From Phycobacter azelaicus (GTDB lineage: Bacteria > Pseudomonadota > Alphaproteobacteria > Rhodobacterales > Rhodobacteraceae): DNA of 64,000 bases. This document shows, in pieces, positions 33,805 through 43,355 of the stretch; positions within the stretch are counted from its first letter, which is position 1, and every line of letters begins with the position of its first letter. The stretch spans positions 992,001 to 1,056,000 of the forward strand of contig NZ_WKFH01000003.1 of assembly GCF_014884385.1 (NCBI RefSeq), given 5' to 3'. The position numbers were made by a program, and so were the translations under genes. Under the pieces are notes generated by a model, which saw only the letters and a program-made list of their open reading frames with translations, did not search any database and was not told where the DNA came from.

Positions 33805-34667
33805 ACGCAAGCAGTCCTATAGATCCCAAGACAGAAGGCTTCACCCTGACTGATCAGGACTTCGAAGCCATCGCCCAATTTGCTTACAAGCACTTTGGAC
33901 TGTCTATGTCGAGCAGCAAGAAACCTTTGGTTTCTGCACGCTTGGCGCGGCGCCTGCGCCAGCAGAACGTCGTGAATTTTAAGGACTATCTTGCCCGCCT
34001 GAACGGGCCGAATTCTGACGCGGAGCGCAGCAACCTGCTGTCCTTGCTGACCACCAACGTGACCCAGTTCTTCCGGGAGCCTCATCATTTCGAAACCATG
34101 CGAAAAGATGTGCTTCCCGATCTGATCAAAAAGGCGCGGGAAGGCGGACGGGTTCGCATCTGGTCGGCAGGATGTTCCAATGGCCAGGAACCCTACACCC
34201 TGGCGATGATCATTCAGGACATGTGCCCCGACGTGAACCGTCTGAACTTCAAGATCCTTGGCACCGATATCGATCCTGTTGTCGTGAGAACGGCCACAGC
34301 AGCAAAGTATCCAGCAGATGAGCTGGCGCAAATTCCTGCGGAGTATCGCAAGTATGTGCCCAAGATGGATGCGGATGGTCGAATGCCGGAAAGCATCCGA
34401 TCCATGGTCACGCTTGGTGTCCTGAATCTGATCGAACCCTTTCCATTTAAGGGAAAGTTTGACGCAATCTTCTGTCGAAACGTGGCCATCTACTTTGATA
34501 CACCGACCCAGCAAAAGGTCTGGCAGGCGTTCCAAAGATCGCTGGTTCCGGGTGGCTACCTATTCATCGGCCACTCCGAACGGATGTCCGGACCTGCCGC
34601 ACAACACATGAAGACGGCAGGGATCACCACATACATTCACACTCCGTCGGGTGGGGATGCTCGATAG
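33801..34667 (+). CDS. cheR: chemotaxis protein methyltransferase CheR
   Basis: A 288-residue SAM-dependent enzyme that methylates receptor glutamates. The all-alpha N-terminal domain is followed by T-N-V-T-Q-F-F-R-E-P-H-H-F, the SAM motif I-W-S-A-G-C-S-N-G-Q-E-P-Y-T and the F-C-R-N-V-A-I-Y-F-D block. The start is GTG, overlapping the cheW stop. The receptor C-terminal tail at 27769 could be its tether. Confidence 0.95.
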   Translation: MNASSPIDPKTEGFTLTDQDFEAIAQFAYKHFGLSMSSSKKPLVSARLARRLRQQNVVNFKDYLARLNGPNSDAERSNLLSLLTTNVTQFFREPHHFETMRKDVLPDLIKKAREGGRVRIWSAGCSNGQEPYTLAMIIQDMCPDVNRLNFKILGTDIDPVVVRTATAAKYPADELAQIPAEYRKYVPKMDADGRMPESIRSMVTLGVLNLIEPFPFKGKFDAIFCRNVAIYFDTPTQQKVWQAFQRSLVPGGYLFIGHSERMSGPAAQHMKTAGITTYIHTPSGGDAR

Positions 34668-34700
34668 AATGAGCAGTAAAGAGAAACACGAGGAAAAAAC

Positions 34701-35087
34701 ATGAGCTTGAAAGACAATCTGCGCGTTATGGTTGTGGACGATATGTCGACAAGCCGGGGGATTTTGACGCAGTCCTTGGACGAACTGGGTATCAAGAATT
34801 ACATGGTGGAAAACAACGGCCAGTCCGCGTTTCAAAAGATGACCAAAACGCCGGTGCACCTCGTCCTTTCGGACTACAACATGCCCGGCATGGATGGTCT
34901 CGGCCTTCTTCAGGCCGTACGTGGCCACCAAGTGACCCAGCGTGTCGGTTTCATCCTGGTGACAGGCAAGCCGACTCCCGAAATCATCGAAGTCGGCAAG
35001 AAGCTCGGCCTGAACAACATCGTACGTAAACCGTTCACGGTCGCGACCATGAAGCAGGCCATCGAGCAAGTGGTTGGGCGCCTGTAG
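34701..35087 (+). CDS. cheY: chemotaxis response regulator CheY (second copy)
   Basis: A 128-residue single receiver domain: D13 and D14, phosphoacceptor D58 (L-V-L-S-D-Y-N-M-P-G-M-D-G), T in L-V-T-G-K and K in V-R-K-P-F. It differs clearly from the copy at 30803. An AGGAAAA ribosome-binding site precedes the ATG. No CheZ gene is visible, so one of the two CheY proteins may act as phosphate sink. Confidence 0.93.
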   Translation: MSLKDNLRVMVVDDMSTSRGILTQSLDELGIKNYMVENNGQSAFQKMTKTPVHLVLSDYNMPGMDGLGLLQAVRGHQVTQRVGFILVTGKPTPEIIEVGKKLGLNNIVRKPFTVATMKQAIEQVVGRL

Positions 35088-35089
35088 TC

Positions 35090-35422
35090 ATGGAGCATCC
35101 CGACAAAGCCCTGAGAGATCTCTGCGCCATTTCCTCATGGGAAATGCAGCAGCTGAAAGCAAAGATTCAAGAGTTAGAAGATGTTGCGTTAACGGTTTTA
35201 GAGCGCGGCACGCGCCCGACCAGTCAAGAGCTAAAAGCACTGCAGGATTTCGATCTGGTGATCCAAACCCTCTCAGGTTTGTCGGGTTTCTATGATCGTG
35301 TTCAGGATCAAGTCGACGCTTCCGGCCCTGCCGATCTGCCTGCTGCAGCGAAGGGCGTGACACTTGAAAAACTGCGCGAACGACTTCTTTCGCCAGGTTC
35401 TCTGCAAAAACAGAACGCTTGA
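35090..35422 (+). CDS. conserved hypothetical protein of the che operon
   Basis: A 110-residue, soluble, mostly helical and charged protein, starting 2 nt after the cheY stop and ending just before the operon terminator. No family recognised. A predicted coiled or helical segment covers about residues 15-70 (Q-Q-L-K-A-K-I-Q-E-L-E-D-V-A). Its position suggests an accessory chemotaxis factor. A CheZ-like or scaffold role is possible but unsupported. Confidence 0.7.
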   Translation: MEHPDKALRDLCAISSWEMQQLKAKIQELEDVALTVLERGTRPTSQELKALQDFDLVIQTLSGLSGFYDRVQDQVDASGPADLPAAAKGVTLEKLRERLLSPGSLQKQNA

Positions 35423-35428
35423 AATAAG

Positions 35429-35455
35429 CGCCGCCCGGTGGGGCGGCGTTTTCAT
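35429..35455 (+). terminator. intrinsic terminator of the che operon
   Basis: Perfect 8-bp GC stem CGCCGCCC / GGGCGGCG with loop GGTG, followed by TTTTCATTT, 7 nt after the last gene. Confidence 0.88.
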
Positions 35456-35512
35456 TTGGGACAAGGCATGAATTGCAGATATCACCACGAGGCAGCTTGC
35501 TTTGCCGCCACT

Positions 35513-36673
35513 TCAGTCAGACCCAAAAAGATCTCGGGTGAAGACCTTGTCCCTGACGTCTGAAAGCTCTGGAGTAAGCCGATTAGCAACGATCAGATCC
35601 GCCTTGCTCTTGAAGGCATCCAGATCTTGATACACGGGTGAGCGGAAGAACTCCTCCTCCTGCAACTCGGGCTCGTAAACAATGACATCAATGCCCTTTG
35701 CTTTCAGGCGCTTCATGATCCCCTGGATTGAAGACTGCCGGAAATTGTCACTGCCGTATTTCATCACCAGCCTGTGAATGCCAACCGTGCGTGGCCCCTT
35801 CATCAGGATCTGGTCAGCAAGGAAATCCTTTCGAGTCCGGTTTGCATCCACGATGGCACGGATCAGGTTCTGAGGAACATGACTGTAGTTTGCGAGCAAC
35901 TGTTTGGTGTCTTTGGGCAAACAATAGCCGCCATAGCCAAAGGACGGGTTGTTGTAGTGATTGCCGATGCGCGGATCGAGCGACACCCCTTCGATGATCT
36001 GCCGGGTATTCATGTGCCCCGCCATAGCATAGCTGTCCAGTTCGTTGAAAAAAGCAACCCGCATAGCAAGATATGTGTTCGAGAAAAGCTTGATCGCTTC
36101 GGCTTCATCCGGGTCGGTGAACAACACCGAAACATCCTTGCTTTCGGCGCCCTCTAGCAGAAGATCAGCAAAAATTCGGGCGCGTTCGGATCGTTCGCCG
36201 ACGATGATCCGTGATGGGTGAAGGTTATCGTAAAGTGCTTTTCCTTCCCGCAGAAACTCAGGCGAGAAGATCACCTGCTCGGTTCCCAGATCAGCACGCA
36301 GTTTGCGAACATAGCCGACCGGGATTGTTGACTTGATCACGATTGTGGCCCGCGAATTAACTGCAATCACATCGCCAACCACAGCCTCAACGCTGGAGGT
36401 GTCAAAGTAGTTTGATCGGGGGTCATAATCGGTGGGCGTGGCCACAACTACAAAATCCGCGTCCTCGTAGGCGGGTTCAGTCGTCGCCGTCAAAGACAAC
36501 TTTCGTGCTGCAAGAAACGCCTCCAGCTCAGGATCAATGATCGGGCATTGGCCTGCGTTCACCATCTGCACGCGGTCCTTGGAAATATCCACGGCCGTTA
36601 CCGGATGGTTCTGCGCCAAAAGCACCGAATTCGACAGGCCCACATACCCGAGACCCACAACCACGATCTTCAT
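35513..36673 (-). CDS. ugd: UDP-glucose 6-dehydrogenase
   Basis: Oxidises UDP-glucose to UDP-glucuronate for polysaccharide synthesis. The 386 residues match the short E. coli-type enzyme. N-terminal NAD motif G-L-G-Y-V-G-L-S (7-14), K in V-I-K-S-T-I-P-V-G, and the catalytic C251 in [11 protein letters not shown]. It stands alone, convergent with the che operon. The glycosylation cluster is 12 kb away, so the link to it is only suggestive. Confidence 0.95.
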   Translation of the reverse strand: MKIVVVGLGYVGLSNSVLLAQNHPVTAVDISKDRVQMVNAGQCPIIDPELEAFLAARKLSLTATTEPAYEDADFVVVATPTDYDPRSNYFDTSSVEAVVGDVIAVNSRATIVIKSTIPVGYVRKLRADLGTEQVIFSPEFLREGKALYDNLHPSRIIVGERSERARIFADLLLEGAESKDVSVLFTDPDEAEAIKLFSNTYLAMRVAFFNELDSYAMAGHMNTRQIIEGVSLDPRIGNHYNNPSFGYGGYCLPKDTKQLLANYSHVPQNLIRAIVDANRTRKDFLADQILMKGPRTVGIHRLVMKYGSDNFRQSSIQGIMKRLKAKGIDVIVYEPELQEEEFFRSPVYQDLDAFKSKADLIVANRLTPELSDVRDKVFTRDLFGSD

Positions 36674-37261
36674 TTACCTGCCCTTTTGGTCCGTTGCCTT
36701 CAACGCCGTCTGTCTTGCATCAACCGCCACCTCTTTCTCGGCCCGGCTTGGTTACCCCCACCATCGCGAGTATGTCGCAATCAGCCAATCATTTCGGCAC
36801 CGCGCACCCTAGGTTCAGAACGTGGGTGCACGCAACGGATCTTTGCGATCCAGCCACAGACGGACGATTTCCTTCTTGTTGGCGGCCACGATACAATAGA
36901 CTTGGTCCCGACAAAAAGAGGCGTTCATCCTGCCCCTCCCCGTATCCACTTATTGAGAAGGCAGCAATAGCCATGGAGCAGGAAGTATGGCACCACATCT
37001 TGTGTTATCTGTTCTGTTATCTGTGCCGCGGAAACACATGCTCAATCAGGCCCGACAAGCAGAGGCCAGCACCCGACACCGAGCTGCAAACGGCAGCGGA
37101 GCGTGTAGACACGCCGTGGTCAGACGGCGGCGCATCGACGCGCCCCGGCCAGATGCTGGCCAAGCCATCGTGAACGATGCTGCCTACACGGCTTGCTGTC
37201 GCACAGCTTCAGCTCTTGCCCGATCGCCAGTCTGTTCTTTCTGGCTGCACGACAGTAACCG
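36674..37261. other. 588-nt region without recognised gene
   Basis: Several open frames of 70-160 codons cross this region on both strands, but their translations are rich in C, R, H and P and resemble no family, and none has a good ribosome-binding site. A short GCACCC/GGGTGC hairpin (36804-36829) lacks a T-tract. It may be decayed sequence plus the ugd promoter. Confidence 0.5.
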
Positions 37262-37885
37262 CTAGCGCGCCGCGGCCCCAATGGCTGCACTCAAGAAGGC
37301 CTGAAGACCGGGGAGGAGTTTTCGCATTTTCGCCTCGCCCAGAACACTATGATAGGCGCGGCCTTCGATCAGTTCGAGAACCATATGGGCCGTCTCTTCC
37401 GAACTCGCCGACAGTTTGAAATCCCCGGTTTCCGCCCCTCGGTCCAAGAGGCGGCTCAAGGCTGCAACCAGCGCCTTGCGGTTTTGCCAGAACAGATCAC
37501 CAAGGTCGTCCTTGCGAATGGCCTCGCTGGTGATCTCGATGGACAGGATCACATTCTCCGGAGCCGCCAGGTGTTTTGCGTAGGCGGCGACGAACTGTTT
37601 GAACCTCTTCGGCGCCGAACCGTCCTTTTCAAGTTGCGCGACAAAGGGGTCCAGCTCCAATCGTTCCAGCCGCGCAATTTCCAGCAAGACGTCATGCTTG
37701 CCCGGAAAATGATTGTAAAGATTGCCAAGGCTCACCCCTGCCCGCGCCGCAATGTCGCGCACGCCGGTCTGATGAAAGCCGTTCTCCAGAAAGCACATCA
37801 CTGCAGCCTGCAGGATCATCAACCTGCGGTCCGCCAGGTCGGTGTCGCGCTTCGTGCCCCGCGCTGATCCAGATGGTGTTTCCAT
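37262..37885 (-). CDS. TetR-family regulator of the adjacent RND efflux operon
   Basis: A 207-residue repressor. The helix-turn-helix is at about residues 43-62 (V-R-D-I-A-A-R-A-G-V-S-L-G-N-L-Y-N-H-F), followed by P-G-K-H-D-V-L. It is divergent from the RND adaptor gene with a perfect operator palindrome 14 nt before its start, so it probably represses itself and the pump and responds to pump substrates. Confidence 0.9.
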   Translation of the reverse strand: METPSGSARGTKRDTDLADRRLMILQAAVMCFLENGFHQTGVRDIAARAGVSLGNLYNHFPGKHDVLLEIARLERLELDPFVAQLEKDGSAPKRFKQFVAAYAKHLAAPENVILSIEITSEAIRKDDLGDLFWQNRKALVAALSRLLDRGAETGDFKLSASSEETAHMVLELIEGRAYHSVLGEAKMRKLLPGLQAFLSAAIGAAAR

Positions 37886-37898
37886 TGCTCCTACCTAT

Positions 37899-37916
37899 TG
37901 AACGAACGTTCGTTCA
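37899..37916. promoter_or_regulatory. TetR operator in the RND divergent promoter
   Basis: Perfect 18-bp palindrome TGAACGAACGTTCGTTCA in the 103-nt gap between tetR and the adaptor gene. Palindromes of this TGAACGNNCGTTCA type are common operators of TetR/AcrR repressors. Confidence 0.85.
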
Positions 37917-37988
37917 TTATATATGCCATGTATTCGCAGGTCGCAACAGAGATCGCGATTCGCAGCTTCACCGCCGTAAGGACACCCC

Positions 37989-39140
37989 ATGCCGAACACA
38001 CCAATTGAGATCAGCGCCTCCCCGTTCAGACGCTGGATGTTCATCGCATTGTCTGTTGGGGCACTGGCAGCCGTGGTGGTTTTGCTCTCGGATACCGAAG
38101 ATACAGTGGATGTCTCCCGCAAGACTGCTGCGCCCGCTGCACCGGTTGTTTCGGTCCTGCCTGTGACCGCACAGGACGCCAGGGCCCGGATCTCCGTCTT
38201 TGCCGAGTTGCGTCCGCGCTGGAACGCTGAAATCCGTGCTCCGGTGTCGGGGCGCATCCGAACAGTGCATAAAGCCGCGCTGGCAGGCACCCGTGTCACA
38301 GCCGGAACACCGCTGTTCGAAGTGGAGCGCACCTCCTATGAAACCGCTGTTACAGCAGCCGAGATGGCGGTGGAAGAAGCAGAACTAGCCCGCCTGCACG
38401 CGCAGAACAACGTAACCGTAGCCCGGCGGCAATTTGCCCGGGATGGAACCAAGCCGCCCAACGACCTGGCACTGCGTCTGCCGGATCTGCGGATTGCCGA
38501 AAAGTCGCTTGCTTCGGCGCAGGCACAACTCGCAGCTGCCCATGAGCAGCTGGCGGATACCGTCATCAAGGCACCCTTTTCCGGGTTCGTGACCGCCCGG
38601 CTTGCCAGCCTTGGGCAAACCGTCAGCGGCGGAGAGGCACTGGTGACTCTTTCTGATGATACCCACTTCGAGATGACAGTGGAATTGAGCAGGTCAGACT
38701 GGGCCTTGCTCGATCACCCCATCGCAGACGGCACGGCGCAGCTGTTTCATCGGAACGGGCGTCCCCTCGGGACGGCGAAGATCCGGCAGGGCGGCGGTTT
38801 CCTAGATCCACAAACCCGGCAGATGCGCATTTTTCTTGAGGTTTCGGATCCAGCCAAAGGGGTGCTGGCCGGGGACTTTCTCCGCGTCGTCTTTGACGGG
38901 CAGCGTATTGCGAACACCCTGACTCTGCCGGAAACTGCGCTGACCCGCGCCGGTTACATCTGGCTGGTGAGCGAGGAGGATGTTTTGCTGCGGCACAGCC
39001 CCGAGCTCCTGTTTCGCGGTGACGGCACCATCACGATAGCAAAACCAACGAACGTGGCGCCTCCCTGGCGGGTTGTTCGAACACCACTGGGGTCTTTCCT
39101 ACCGGGGCAGCGAGTGACGCCACAAAAGGTGGAGCGTTGA
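37989..39140 (+). CDS. RND efflux periplasmic adaptor (membrane fusion protein)
   Basis: A 383-residue HlyD/AcrA-type adaptor anchored by an N-terminal helix (about residues 16-34). The lipoyl halves are I-R-A-P-V-S-G-R-I and V-I-K-A-P-F-S-G-F-V, separated by a helical hairpin (about 115-185). A beta-barrel domain follows. It links the inner-membrane pump to an outer-membrane channel, which is not encoded here. The pump gene follows after 3 nt. Confidence 0.9.
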   Translation: MPNTPIEISASPFRRWMFIALSVGALAAVVVLLSDTEDTVDVSRKTAAPAAPVVSVLPVTAQDARARISVFAELRPRWNAEIRAPVSGRIRTVHKAALAGTRVTAGTPLFEVERTSYETAVTAAEMAVEEAELARLHAQNNVTVARRQFARDGTKPPNDLALRLPDLRIAEKSLASAQAQLAAAHEQLADTVIKAPFSGFVTARLASLGQTVSGGEALVTLSDDTHFEMTVELSRSDWALLDHPIADGTAQLFHRNGRPLGTAKIRQGGGFLDPQTRQMRIFLEVSDPAKGVLAGDFLRVVFDGQRIANTLTLPETALTRAGYIWLVSEEDVLLRHSPELLFRGDGTITIAKPTNVAPPWRVVRTPLGSFLPGQRVTPQKVER

Positions 39141-39143
39141 TCC

Positions 39144-42100
39144 ATGCATGCTCTGACCGCCTGGTTCATACGCAATCCTGTCGCAGCCAACCTGATGATG
39201 CTGCTCATCCTTTTTCTTGGCGTACAGGCCCTTTTTTCCATCCGCATCGAAGGCTTCCCCCGCATTCCGCCGGAAAGCGTCGAGATCACCGTCGAATACC
39301 CCGGCGCAACCGCCAAGCAGGTGGACGAATTGATCACGCAGAAGGTCGAACAGGCCCTCGAGGGGGTCGAAGGCGTGCGCTCGATCACCTCGAAATCCTC
39401 CAATGGGTATTCAGCGGTCACGGTGCGCCGGGCCGGAGGCGCGCAGCTTGAGGATGTTTTGGACCGGGTCCGCATCCGGATCGATGGGCTGACCCATCTG
39501 CCCGAAAAGGCCCGACGGCCGGTGATTGAGGCCTCGGGCTATGACTTCCCGGCGCTCTATGTGAATCTGCATGGCCAAACAGATCCGGCCACCCTGCAAA
39601 CCGTGGCGCAGCGGCTGAAGGAGACCCTTCTGGCTGAACCAGAATTATCGCGTCTCAAGATCTGGGGGTTAATCCCGCGTGAGCTACGGATTGAGGTCGA
39701 GCCCGAAACCCTGCGCCAATACGGGCTGACGGTCTCAGATGTGAGCGCCGCTATCCAGGCCAACTCTCTCAATTTTCAGGCCGGTGAACTGCGCACGAAA
39801 GGCGGCACCATCTACCTGCGCGCCGATAATCGCGCTCGCTATGCGCCAGACTATGGCACCCTGCCGATCATCCAGCGGCCCGACGGCTCTTTTGTGCCCC
39901 TGTCCGATATCGCCAGGATCGAAGATGGTTTTGCGGAGGGAGAGTTTCTTTTTCGCCTGAACGGAAACCCCACCATCGGCATGGAGGTACTGGTGGGGCA
40001 ACAGGAAAATCTGCTGGACATCAGCCGCGTGGTGCGCCGCGTGGTGAGCGATTTCGAACGTCAGCTGCCCACCTCGATCAAGGCCGAGGTTTGGGGTGAT
40101 AGCGCAGGCTATATCGCCGACCGCTTGGCGCTGCTGCAGTCGAACGGCGTGCAGGGGCTGTTGCTGGTCACGCTGCTCCTCGCGATTTTCCTAAACCTGC
40201 GCCTCGCCTTCTGGGTGGCCATGGGCATTCCGATTTCGGTCATGGGGGCACTGGCCGTCGCCGGGTCGAGATGGGTGGACTACTCCCTCAATGACGTCAC
40301 AACATTTGGCCTGATCATTGCCCTTGGCATTCTGGTGGACGACGCGGTTGTTGTCGGCGAAAGCGTCTTCGAACAGCGCCGCAAAGGGGGCGATCCACTC
40401 AAGCAAACCGAGGCTGGCGTCAAACGCGTCGCCACAGCCACCGTCTTTGGTGTCTTAACCACGGTTGCGGCCTTTTATCCAATGTTGCTGATCGACCATC
40501 CGCTGGGCAAGGCCCTGGCCGGATTTGCCGGCATTGTCATTCTGGCACTGCTGTTCTCGCTGTTGGAAAGCAAGTTCATCCTGCCCGCACACCTCGCGCA
40601 TGTGCCGCTGGATCGGCAGCGCCGCCACCTGCCCGCCCGTCTTTGGGGGCGGATGCAGGACGGCGCGCGCGGCACGCTGATGTGGGTGCGCAACCGCCTC
40701 TACCAACCTGTCCTTGGGTTCTCCCTGCGGCATCGATACGCGGTTCTGATCCTCTTCATTGCCGCCGGTGCGCTGGGTCTTGGCCTTTTGGAGAAAGGCA
40801 AGGTCAAGACCGTCTTCTTCCCGGATGTTCCGGGCCAGGTGATCAGTATGAACCTTGAGATGGACGGCCGCGCCCCTTTCTCTCTGACGCGCGACAACGT
40901 GGACCGGATTGAGGCCGAAGGGAGACGCCTCAATGAAGAACTGGCAGCGAAGGCGGGTATGGAGGATCTGCCGATCCGCACCTTCTTTACCATCGTGAAT
41001 GGCGCGGGCAGCGCCCAGATCTATGCCGAGATGCTGCCCGTAGCAGAGCGCCCCGATGTGCCGATCCTTGATGTGGTGCGCCAGTGGCGCACGCACGTCG
41101 GAGCCGTTGAAGGCGCGAGCGAGCTGGAATTCACCGGCACCGAGGATCTGGCCGGAGACTTCAGCATCCGCCTGATATCAAGGGATGATGAGTTGTTACG
41201 CGCTGCGAGCCAGGACCTGCGCGCCTTCCTCGGCGCAATCGACGGCGTGAGCAATGTTCGCGATGTTCTGCTGGGCGGACAGCCCGAGCTGCGCCTGCGC
41301 CTGCGCTCCGATGCTCGCAACCTTGGCTTTACGGCTGAAACCCTCGCCAGCCAGATCGGCTATGGCTTTGGCGGCGCCGAAGTGACGCGGGTGCGCCGCG
41401 ATGGAGCCGAAGTGCGCGTGGTGGTGCAGAATGCCCGCGCGGCGCGTGACACCATCCACGATCTGATGCAGACCCGCCTGCGCAGCGATACCGGCGTCTG
41501 GGTGCCGCTCGGCACCGTGGCCGAGGTCGAAGGCAGCTACGTCTCCGCCGCACTGCATCGCCGGGATGGGCAGCGGATGAACACGGTGATGGCCTCGATC
41601 GACCGCAGTGTGGTTGCCCCGTCTGAGGTAGGACAGGCCGTGTTTGAACAGCTCGTGCCGCAGCTCGCCAGGACCTACCCAAGCGTCAAAGTCGTTGCAG
41701 CCGGAGAGCTGGAGGAAATTGGAGAGATACAGAGCGACCTTATCCGTGCCCTGATCCTTGCGGCCGTGCTGATCTACGTACTCATGGCCGTGCCGCTCAA
41801 AAGCTATTGGCAGCCGGTGGTGATCCTCGCCATCGTGCCTTTTGGGTTCATCGCCGCCGCGATGGGGCATCTTATCATGGGGGTGTCGCTGTCGCTGTTC
41901 TCGTTCTTTGGGATGCTCGCGCTCACCGGGGTGGTGGTCAATGACAGCCTGGTGATGATCACCCGCTACAATCAGGCCCGCGATGAGGGCGGCAGCGTGA
42001 CCAAGGCTCTGCATGAGGCCGGGATCGGGCGCTTCCAAGCGATCTTCCTGACCACGGCCACCACGGTGATCGGCCTTCTTCCCCTGCTGACCGAGACCTC

Positions 42101-42275
42101 AGAACAGGCGCAATACCTGATCCCGGCGGCGATCTCGCTCGCCTTTGGAGAGCTGTTCGGAACCGCGCTGATGCTAATCCTTCTGCCGGTTCTGATTGCC
42201 ATAACCGAGGATGTGATCGCGCTGTTTCGCACGCCTGTCAAAGCCCTTCCACCACGACGTGTAGGCGCATGCTGA
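39144..42275 (+). CDS. RND efflux transporter permease
   Basis: A 1043-residue inner-membrane proton antiporter with the usual 12-helix layout and two large periplasmic loops. The N-terminal W-F-I-R-N-P-V-A-A-N and the transmembrane-4 D-D pair (G-I-L-V-D-D-A-V-V-V-G-E-S) are typical of HAE-type pumps. Substrate unknown. It overlaps the next gene by 7 nt. Confidence 0.94.
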   Translation: MHALTAWFIRNPVAANLMMLLILFLGVQALFSIRIEGFPRIPPESVEITVEYPGATAKQVDELITQKVEQALEGVEGVRSITSKSSNGYSAVTVRRAGGAQLEDVLDRVRIRIDGLTHLPEKARRPVIEASGYDFPALYVNLHGQTDPATLQTVAQRLKETLLAEPELSRLKIWGLIPRELRIEVEPETLRQYGLTVSDVSAAIQANSLNFQAGELRTKGGTIYLRADNRARYAPDYGTLPIIQRPDGSFVPLSDIARIEDGFAEGEFLFRLNGNPTIGMEVLVGQQENLLDISRVVRRVVSDFERQLPTSIKAEVWGDSAGYIADRLALLQSNGVQGLLLVTLLLAIFLNLRLAFWVAMGIPISVMGALAVAGSRWVDYSLNDVTTFGLIIALGILVDDAVVVGESVFEQRRKGGDPLKQTEAGVKRVATATVFGVLTTVAAFYPMLLIDHPLGKALAGFAGIVILALLFSLLESKFILPAHLAHVPLDRQRRHLPARLWGRMQDGARGTLMWVRNRLYQPVLGFSLRHRYAVLILFIAAGALGLGLLEKGKVKTVFFPDVPGQVISMNLEMDGRAPFSLTRDNVDRIEAEGRRLNEELAAKAGMEDLPIRTFFTIVNGAGSAQIYAEMLPVAERPDVPILDVVRQWRTHVGAVEGASELEFTGTEDLAGDFSIRLISRDDELLRAASQDLRAFLGAIDGVSNVRDVLLGGQPELRLRLRSDARNLGFTAETLASQIGYGFGGAEVTRVRRDGAEVRVVVQNARAARDTIHDLMQTRLRSDTGVWVPLGTVAEVEGSYVSAALHRRDGQRMNTVMASIDRSVVAPSEVGQAVFEQLVPQLARTYPSVKVVAAGELEEIGEIQSDLIRALILAAVLIYVLMAVPLKSYWQPVVILAIVPFGFIAAAMGHLIMGVSLSLFSFFGMLALTGVVVNDSLVMITRYNQARDEGGSVTKALHEAGIGRFQAIFLTTATTVIGLLPLLTETSEQAQYLIPAAISLAFGELFGTALMLILLPVLIAITEDVIALFRTPVKALPPRRVGAC

Positions 42276-43144
42276 ACGACACTCCCCTAACCGTTGGCAG
42301 CCTCTTTCGGGTGTTCCGGCTTCGGATCTTTGTGACCTGGGGCATGGTTCTTGGGGAAACCGCGCTTTTGGCGCTGATCCCCCTGTTCATCGGACTGGCC
42401 ATTGATGATCTCCTGGCTGGAGGCCGCGCTGCATTCTGGCAACTAGCCGGGATCATGGGGTTGCTCATAGCAATCACGGTGGCCCGGCGGGCCTATGACA
42501 CACGGATCTATGGCACGATGCGAGTGGAGCTTGGAAAGGCACAGGTGCAGCGGGCGACAGGCCAGAAGGTCTCAACCCTGAATGCGCGCATCGCCATGGG
42601 GCGCGAGTTGGTCGACTTCCTTGAGGATACCCTGCCCGAGGCCATCGCCGCCGGGGTGCAACTGGTCATATCGGTATTGGTGCTGTCATTCTTTTCACCG
42701 CATCTGGCGCTGGTGGCCGGGGGCGCGACGCTCACCATGATCGCCCTATACGCCCTGTTTCACCGCAGGTTCTATGCTCTCAATTCCGCCATCAACCAGC
42801 GCAGCGAGCAGCAGGTCGCCTTGCTGGAACGTCGCAAACTGCGCGCCATGACTGCCCATTTTCTGCGTCTGCGCCGTCTTGAGGTGCGCCTATCGGACAG
42901 CGAGGCACTGCTCTATGGTGGAATTTTCGTAATCCTTCTGGGGATGATCCTGTTTAACCTGCGCATTGCGACAGCCCTTCCGGACGTCACGGCAGGCATC
43001 CTGTTTTCCGTGATCAGCTATTCCTGGGAATACGTCGAAAGCGCTCTGGCTCTGCCCGTCACTCTGCAAAGCTGGACCCGCCTCTCGGAGATCATGTGCC
43101 GGATCAACAAAGGCGAGCAAGTCGCGAGCCGCGACAAGAGCTGA
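42269..43144 (+). CDS. ABC exporter-type six-helix membrane domain without ATPase
   Basis: A 291-residue membrane protein that resembles the transmembrane domain of type-I ABC exporters (L-I-P-L-F-I-G-L-A-I-D-D-L near the start; R-R-A-Y-D-T-R-I-Y-G-T-M-R; about six hydrophobic segments). It stops before any nucleotide-binding domain: no Walker A or signature motif is present, and no separate ATPase gene follows. It is translationally coupled to the RND pump. It may be an accessory membrane subunit, or pair with an ATPase encoded elsewhere. Confidence 0.8.
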   Translation: MLNDTPLTVGSLFRVFRLRIFVTWGMVLGETALLALIPLFIGLAIDDLLAGGRAAFWQLAGIMGLLIAITVARRAYDTRIYGTMRVELGKAQVQRATGQKVSTLNARIAMGRELVDFLEDTLPEAIAAGVQLVISVLVLSFFSPHLALVAGGATLTMIALYALFHRRFYALNSAINQRSEQQVALLERRKLRAMTAHFLRLRRLEVRLSDSEALLYGGIFVILLGMILFNLRIATALPDVTAGILFSVISYSWEYVESALALPVTLQSWTRLSEIMCRINKGEQVASRDKS

Positions 43145-43355
43145 TGTCCGAAGACTTCGACACTTGAGGCAAATCCGGTCGGAAATGCCCCAAAGAGGCT
43201 GTTATTTTGCCATTTTGCCCGCCTACCCGTGATGACTGAACGAAGCAGGATCACCGCGTCACCAGTTCGAAACGCTGTTCAGACCCGCAGAAGCGAGCCG
43301 CAAGACCGATGCGGCTGTCACCGTCGCGCGCTCCATTTGCAAAAGGCCGAGGCCG

